Assembly: GCA_902796045.1 (NCBI GenBank)
Contig: CADBNQ010000043.1
Span: 1 to 27,395, forward strand
Reading direction: 5' to 3'
From: an uncultured Lachnospiraceae bacterium
Lineage (GTDB): Bacteria > Bacillota > Clostridia > Lachnospirales > Lachnospiraceae
Length of the DNA stretch: 27,395 nt
Shown one piece after another: positions 24,576-27,395 of the stretch. Numbering within the stretch: the first letter of the stretch is position 1; each line of letters begins with the position of its first letter. The translations under genes were made by a program, and so were the position numbers. Below the pieces are notes generated by a model. That model saw only the letters and a list, made by a program, of their open reading frames with translations. It searched no databases and had not been told where the DNA came from.

Positions 24576-24801
24576 ACTCTTCTGAATCCTGTAGTTCTTC
24601 ATCCGGTAGGATTTCCATTATGTCCCCTACATCACACTTTAATTCCTTGCAAATACGCATAATTACTTCCATGGATACAGTTTCTTCCTTCCCCATCTTT
24701 GCCAGCGTATTTGAACTCATGCTTACAGCATCACGGAGCTCACTTTTACTCATTTTTTTATCTATCAGCAGCTTCCATAATTTATTATAACTAACCTTCA
24801 T
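24574..24801 (-). CDS. Small XRE/Cro-type HTH regulator (75 aa)
   Basis: The protein is a single helix-turn-helix domain of the Cro/C1 (XRE) class, the short YozG-like form. A helix LWKLLIDKKMS is followed by a turn, the recognition region LRDAVSMSSNTLAKMGKEE, and then IMRICKELKCDVGDIMEIL, which is typical of these regulators. An acidic tail follows. Such proteins often act as the controller of restriction-modification operons. It is the first gene of the long tight operon, with a 231-bp non-coding region upstream and the PLD-helicase 10 bp downstream, so self-repression at the upstream region is likely (inference). GAGG precedes the ATG by ~10 bases. Confidence 0.88.
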   Translation of the reverse strand: MKVSYNKLWKLLIDKKMSKSELRDAVSMSSNTLAKMGKEETVSMEVIMRICKELKCDVGDIMEILPDEELQDSEE

Positions 24802-24844
24802 GCAGATACCTCATCACCAGAATACTAAACTGTAGCACCTAATG

Positions 24845-24868
24845 ATGAGAATACCACATATCACTCAT
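24845..24868. promoter_or_regulatory. Candidate operator: inverted repeat ATGAG-N14-CTCAT
   Basis: Two 5-bp arms, 24845-24849 and 24864-24868, form a perfect inverted repeat with 14 bases between. The right arm touches the TATAAA box. The spacing is plausible for an XRE dimer such as the adjacent regulator. The arms are short, so chance occurrence is possible. Confidence 0.3.
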
Positions 24869-24931
24869 TTATACAAGATTAAAAATTGGCGAACATGCAC
24901 CAAACATTCTGCTTTAAGAACCAAAACATCA

Positions 24932-24952
24932 TAATTATTAATTATTAATGAT
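24932..24952. repeat. AT-rich 7-bp direct repeat, three copies
   Basis: TAATTAT, TAATTAT and TAATGAT run head to tail. They lie ~60 bp upstream of the candidate -10 box and could be an UP-like element, a bent AT tract or a binding site. No function is shown by the sequence. Confidence 0.5.
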
Positions 24953-24960
24953 CCGAGGAG

Positions 24961-24984
24961 CACCATAAGCGCCAGTTTACGGTG
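24961..24984 (-). terminator. Hairpin after the TerB-AAA+ gene (possible terminator)
   Basis: On the minus-strand RNA, CACCGUAA pairs with UUAUGGUG (8 bp including one G-U) around an 8-base loop. It can extend by GG/CC across a small internal loop. It begins ~50 bases after the stop of the AAA+ gene. The sequence after it is A/U-rich but has no U run, so it is not a classical intrinsic terminator; a processing or attenuation hairpin is equally possible. Confidence 0.35.
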
Positions 24985-25032
24985 AACCTGCTAATTCTAC
25001 TTTGGAAGTCAAAGCACGCATTACATTTCTGG

Positions 25033-26517
25033 CTACGCAATTCCAATAACATCTTCATATTCGAGCGTACGAAGCATACTGTTGGAAAGAGGGCTTATTT
25101 CATATAAACGATCCGCCTGATTCATTATCGCCGTTTCAAGAAAATTCCTTACCATTCTGGCATTCGCAAAATTATCTTTTCCCGCAAATGATGGTTTCTT
25201 TTTTGTTATGCTCGCATTGAAGCCAAGTGTTAACTCACTCTTTTCCTTTTCCAATACTTTGTCTGCGAAATATCCTTCAGCTATTTCAAGAGCATCTTCC
25301 GTCGATTCGTATTCCGCTTCTTGCATCATTTTCTGATAAATCTTAAGAAGTTGATCCGCGTCATAATCTTCAAAGTTGATAAATCGGTTAAACCTTGACT
25401 TCAGCCCAGGATTCGAATTAATAAACTGGTTCATCAGTTCTGTGTAGCCTGCAGCAATGACAACCAGATCCTCTCTTTCATCCTCCATGGCTTTGATCAA
25501 TGTATCTACCGCCTCCCAACCAAAATCATTCTCAGATCGTTTATATGTCAGCGCATAGGCTTCATCAATGAAGAGGACTCCACCCTTAGCTTCTTTTATC
25601 ACTTCCTTAACCTTCAATGCAGTGTGTCCGACGTATCCTGCAACCAACCCTGACCTGTCTACTTCTACGAGATGACCTTTTGAAAGAAGACCCAGGTGGT
25701 GGTAGATTTTAGCGATCAGACGTGCAACAGTTGTTTTCCCTGTCCCAGGATTTCCGTAAAAAACCATATGCTGAGTGACAGGCAATTGTGCCATCCCTCT
25801 CTCATCTCTGATCTGACGGATTGTATTGAAGTGGATCAGCTGCCTGACAGTTGCTTTCACCTTATGAAGTCCAACCAGACTGTCCATCTGTCCAAGCAGC
25901 TCATCCAGTGTCTCAACACTGTCTTCTTCTCTATGATTGCTTCCCCTGTTCTGTGAGTTTCTGATAGTTGATATCTCCACGGATTGATCCGTATGAGCGG
26001 CCATGGTGGCTTCTTCCGGCCCTTTATAATTTGCCCGGTAATAGCTTCGCATGTTGGTGATATAAGTATTAAGGTCATCCCTTTCGCTCTGCGTCACTTC
26101 ACGGTCACAGGCTATAAACTCTTTTCCCAATGCCTCGTAAAGGCAGATATACCTTTCTGCCTGCGAATAATCCAACTTTCCTTCTTTCTCGTAGCGCAAA
26201 TTGTCACGTTTCACAAGCTTCTTCAGCGTAAGCGGTGCACGCTGCTCAAAAGTGGTACTGTATATGTTCTCTTCTTCAATCTTCCGGCACATCTCCTCCG
26301 GTGAGAGCTGTTCACCCAGATAGTTATTGATAAATTCGGATTCCGCTGTTTCTATGGAACCGTCTGACGCCGAAAGGTAGAGAATATAAGACAGCATTTC
26401 TTTCCTGGCGAGCCTGTCTATCCTGTTCCGTTGTGTCCCGGGATCATCGGCCGTATCTGCAGCAAGTACCGCCACAGACATAAGTTCCTCTATCATTCTT
26501 TTCACGTTATCTTCCAC
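25033..26517 (-). CDS. TerB-like domain fused to CbbX/SpoVK-type AAA+ ATPase (494 aa)
   Basis: Residues ~1-165 are a TerB-like helical domain that aligns with the product of the next gene upstream: both have YLSASDG/YLAATDG and then NIYSTxFE with a shared Leu-Lys pattern. A linker (~165-210) leads to a CbbX/CfxQ/SpoVK-type AAA+ module with LVGLHKVK near 216, Walker A GNPGTGKT near 254-261, VGHTALKVKE, Walker B GVLFIDEAYAL near 311-321, and an arginine-finger segment GLKSRFNRF near 370. A typical small C-terminal lid follows. These ATPases form rings that remodel proteins. The start is GTG at 26517, with AGGAGG 6 bases upstream and 10 bp after the preceding stop. TerB domains are linked to stress-sensing and DNA-processing clusters; the substrate here is unknown. 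Confidence 0.9.
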   Translation of the reverse strand: MEDNVKRMIEELMSVAVLAADTADDPGTQRNRIDRLARKEMLSYILYLSASDGSIETAESEFINNYLGEQLSPEEMCRKIEEENIYSTTFEQRAPLTLKKLVKRDNLRYEKEGKLDYSQAERYICLYEALGKEFIACDREVTQSERDDLNTYITNMRSYYRANYKGPEEATMAAHTDQSVEISTIRNSQNRGSNHREEDSVETLDELLGQMDSLVGLHKVKATVRQLIHFNTIRQIRDERGMAQLPVTQHMVFYGNPGTGKTTVARLIAKIYHHLGLLSKGHLVEVDRSGLVAGYVGHTALKVKEVIKEAKGGVLFIDEAYALTYKRSENDFGWEAVDTLIKAMEDEREDLVVIAAGYTELMNQFINSNPGLKSRFNRFINFEDYDADQLLKIYQKMMQEAEYESTEDALEIAEGYFADKVLEKEKSELTLGFNASITKKKPSFAGKDNFANARMVRNFLETAIMNQADRLYEISPLSNSMLRTLEYEDVIGIA

Positions 26518-26527
26518 CGCAATCCTC

Positions 26528-27184
26528 CTACACTTTCTTTTCAGGTGCCTTTACTGATCCCGATACACTCCTGTTTTTCTTTGGAGCACGAACCCCTCCG
26601 GATCCTCTATCCTTATTCCCACGGCATTTCCCGTAATCCAAAATGATGTCCGTGTGAAGCTTCTCAGTATTGCCCTCTATGTAAGACCGCATCATTCCAA
26701 GATATAGCTGAGCACCCTCCCGTTCCTCAGGCATCATCGTTTCTCCTGTTCTCCCGTTTGCTTCCACCAAACCGACAGTGATAAGCCGGTAAAAGTCGAA
26801 AAGCGCCTCCCCCAGATCTGTCTGGGTTTTAATCCCGTTCTGGTACAGTGCATTGTCCATCGCCACAAAAATCTTCAAAACAATCGGAGGATCTTCTTCA
26901 AACTCCGTACTGTAGATGTTATTTTCTTTTATCAGATCATTCAGTTTCGAAGGTGTCACATGCATATCCAGGATTTCTCCGATAAACTGCGCTTCATCCC
27001 ATGAGATCACGCCGTCCGTTGCCGCCAGGTAGGCCATAAAATAGAGCACATTGGCTTTCAGAATGTCGGAAATGCTTATGTCATTCTCTATACCCGTTGT
27101 TTCATGGAAATTGGTTTTTTCTTCCATCTGGTCGCACACCTTATACATTTGGCTTACTGCCTCTTTTAAAGCCTGAATTTCCAT
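26528..27184 (-). CDS. Free-standing TerB-like protein (218 aa from chosen start)
   Basis: A helical TerB-like domain has YLAATDGVISWDEAQFI near 49-65 of the chosen product and NIYSTEFEEDPPIVLK further on, closely paralleling the N-terminus of the neighbouring AAA+ protein. A basic Lys/Arg/Gly/Ser tail follows after residue ~195. TerB folds bind divalent metal through acidic residues and are often fused or adjacent to helicases, ATPases and nucleases. The chosen ATG at 27184 has AGGGAGGG with a 5-base spacer and lines up with the paralogue's start. A longer form from the ATG at 27283 (251 aa) is possible, because that ATG overlaps the upstream stop (TGATG) with GGGGAG before it. Duplication of the domain, one copy then fused to AAA+, is inferred. 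Confidence 0.85.
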   Translation of the reverse strand: MEIQALKEAVSQMYKVCDQMEEKTNFHETTGIENDISISDILKANVLYFMAYLAATDGVISWDEAQFIGEILDMHVTPSKLNDLIKENNIYSTEFEEDPPIVLKIFVAMDNALYQNGIKTQTDLGEALFDFYRLITVGLVEANGRTGETMMPEEREGAQLYLGMMRSYIEGNTEKLHTDIILDYGKCRGNKDRGSGGVRAPKKNRSVSGSVKAPEKKV

Positions 27185-27189
27185 GAGTA

Positions 27190-27197
27190 CCCTCCCT
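27190..27197 (-). promoter_or_regulatory. Ribosome binding site favouring the 27184 start of the TerB-like gene
   Basis: AGGGAGGG sits 5 bases before the ATG at 27184. The rival ATG at 27283 also has a GGGGAG site, so both products could be made. Confidence 0.5.
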
Positions 27198-27248
27198 CTT
27201 TTCTGCCCTATAGATATACCAATCATATCTCGGAAGCTTTCCTGAGTG

Positions 27249-27265
27249 GTCGCCAAAAAAGCGAC
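27249..27265. other. Small hairpin GTCGC-N7-GCGAC before the TerB-like gene
   Basis: A 5-bp perfect stem with a 7-base A-rich (plus) or T-rich (minus) loop lies between the upstream gene's stop and the chosen TerB-like start. On the minus-strand RNA the long U run comes before the stem, so it does not look like a terminator of the upstream gene. It could affect which start is used. Confidence 0.35.
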
Positions 27266-27282
27266 AAAAAAAGGGAACGCCA

Positions 27283-27395
27283 TCAGGTGCTCCCCTGGAT
27301 TTCGGTAGACTCTTCTGTTTTTTTCAGCTTTTCCATTGATTCATGGTATCGTTCTACGGCATGTTTAATAAGCCACTGCTCGTTTTCACCAATCC
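27283..27395 (-). CDS. C-terminal 36 codons of an unidentified gene (partial)
   Basis: An open minus-strand frame enters from the right edge and ends in TGA at 27283-27285. The visible tail includes EQWLIKHAVERYHESMEKLKK and then a polar Glu/Ser/Thr end; it is helical and charged, with no recognisable motif. Its TGA overlaps the ATG at 27283 (TGATG), which hints at translational coupling to the TerB-like gene. The family cannot be told from this fragment. Confidence 0.6.
   Translation of the reverse strand, partial: IGENEQWLIKHAVERYHESMEKLKKTEESTEIQGST

Larger units (their letters stand above)
24802..25032 (-). promoter_or_regulatory. Non-coding leader with probable promoter of the main operon
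   Basis: This is the only gap above 100 bp in the window. A TATAAA box on the minus strand (plus 24868-24873), preceded by TG, is the best -10 candidate; no good TTGACA-like -35 lies 16-18 bp upstream. The gap also holds an inverted repeat touching the box, a hairpin near its start and an AT-rich direct repeat, each listed separately. That transcription starts here is inferred from gap size and gene order. Confidence 0.4.

Noticed and set aside
24932..24952. CRISPR-like or mobile-element repeat.
   Set aside because: Only three contiguous 7-bp AT-rich units without spacers, and no cas or transposase gene nearby.
25033..26517. EccA-like ATPase of type VII secretion.
   Set aside because: EccA has TPR repeats before the CbbX-type module; here the N-terminus is TerB-like, and no EccC/EssC or WXG100 genes are present.
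27249..27265. Intrinsic terminator before the TerB-like gene.
   Set aside because: On the minus strand the U run precedes the 5-bp stem instead of following it, and on the plus strand the stem is followed by A rather than U.

Overview
The window looks like a chromosomal accessory (defence-type) island from a low-to-moderate-GC Firmicute, probably a gut Clostridia/Lachnospiraceae member. This is inferred from AGGAGG-type ribosome binding sites before most genes, the base composition and the protein style; no marker gene in the window fixes the taxon. All 18 coding regions, including a partial gene at each edge, are on the minus strand, so the locus is read from the right edge to the left. No tRNA, rRNA, transposase, integrase, CRISPR array or attachment site was seen.

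Right part (27395 to 25033): the last 36 codons of an unidentified gene, then a free-standing TerB-like protein, then a TerB-like domain fused to a CbbX/SpoVK-type AAA+ ATPase. A 231-bp gap follows (24802-25032). It holds a hairpin, an AT-rich triplet of 7-bp direct repeats, a TATAAA box and a small inverted repeat. It is the only substantial non-coding stretch and the best promoter candidate.

Middle (24801 to 11072): a small XRE repressor-like protein, a PLD nuclease-SNF2 helicase, and an N6-adenine DNA methyltransferase with a type ISP-like specificity region. Together these resemble a type ISP restriction-modification enzyme split into two polypeptides. Next comes a 2346-residue SF1 helicase with an N-terminal zinc ribbon, a DUF4011-like region, a huge insertion containing ~123-residue repeats, and an MTES_1575/Vsr-like PD-(D/E)XK nuclease domain.

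Left part (11050 to 1): a PC4/YdbC-like ssDNA-binding protein, a Ser/Thr kinase, a long coiled-coil protein, a double zinc-ribbon/FHA protein, a small radical-SAM activase-like protein, a ClpB-type AAA+ unfoldase, a PP2C phosphatase, a DUF4236 membrane protein, a membrane-anchored ComEC-type metallo-beta-lactamase-fold hydrolase, a zinc-ribbon protein, and an acidic coiled-coil protein cut by the window edge.

From 24801 leftward every gap is 39 bp or less, and several junctions are ATGA or TAATG overlaps, so 15 genes look like one transcription unit. My reading (inference) is that a kinase/phosphatase/FHA phospho-switch and an unfoldase control a set of DNA-processing enzymes (split restriction-modification, giant helicase-nuclease, ssDNA-binding protein), with the TerB/AAA+ pair as a possible upstream stress module. 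I do not recognise the whole set as a named system. It shares parts with Pgl/BREX, Mokosh, Shango, TerY-P stress clusters and type VI secretion regulation, but lacks the defining remaining parts of each.
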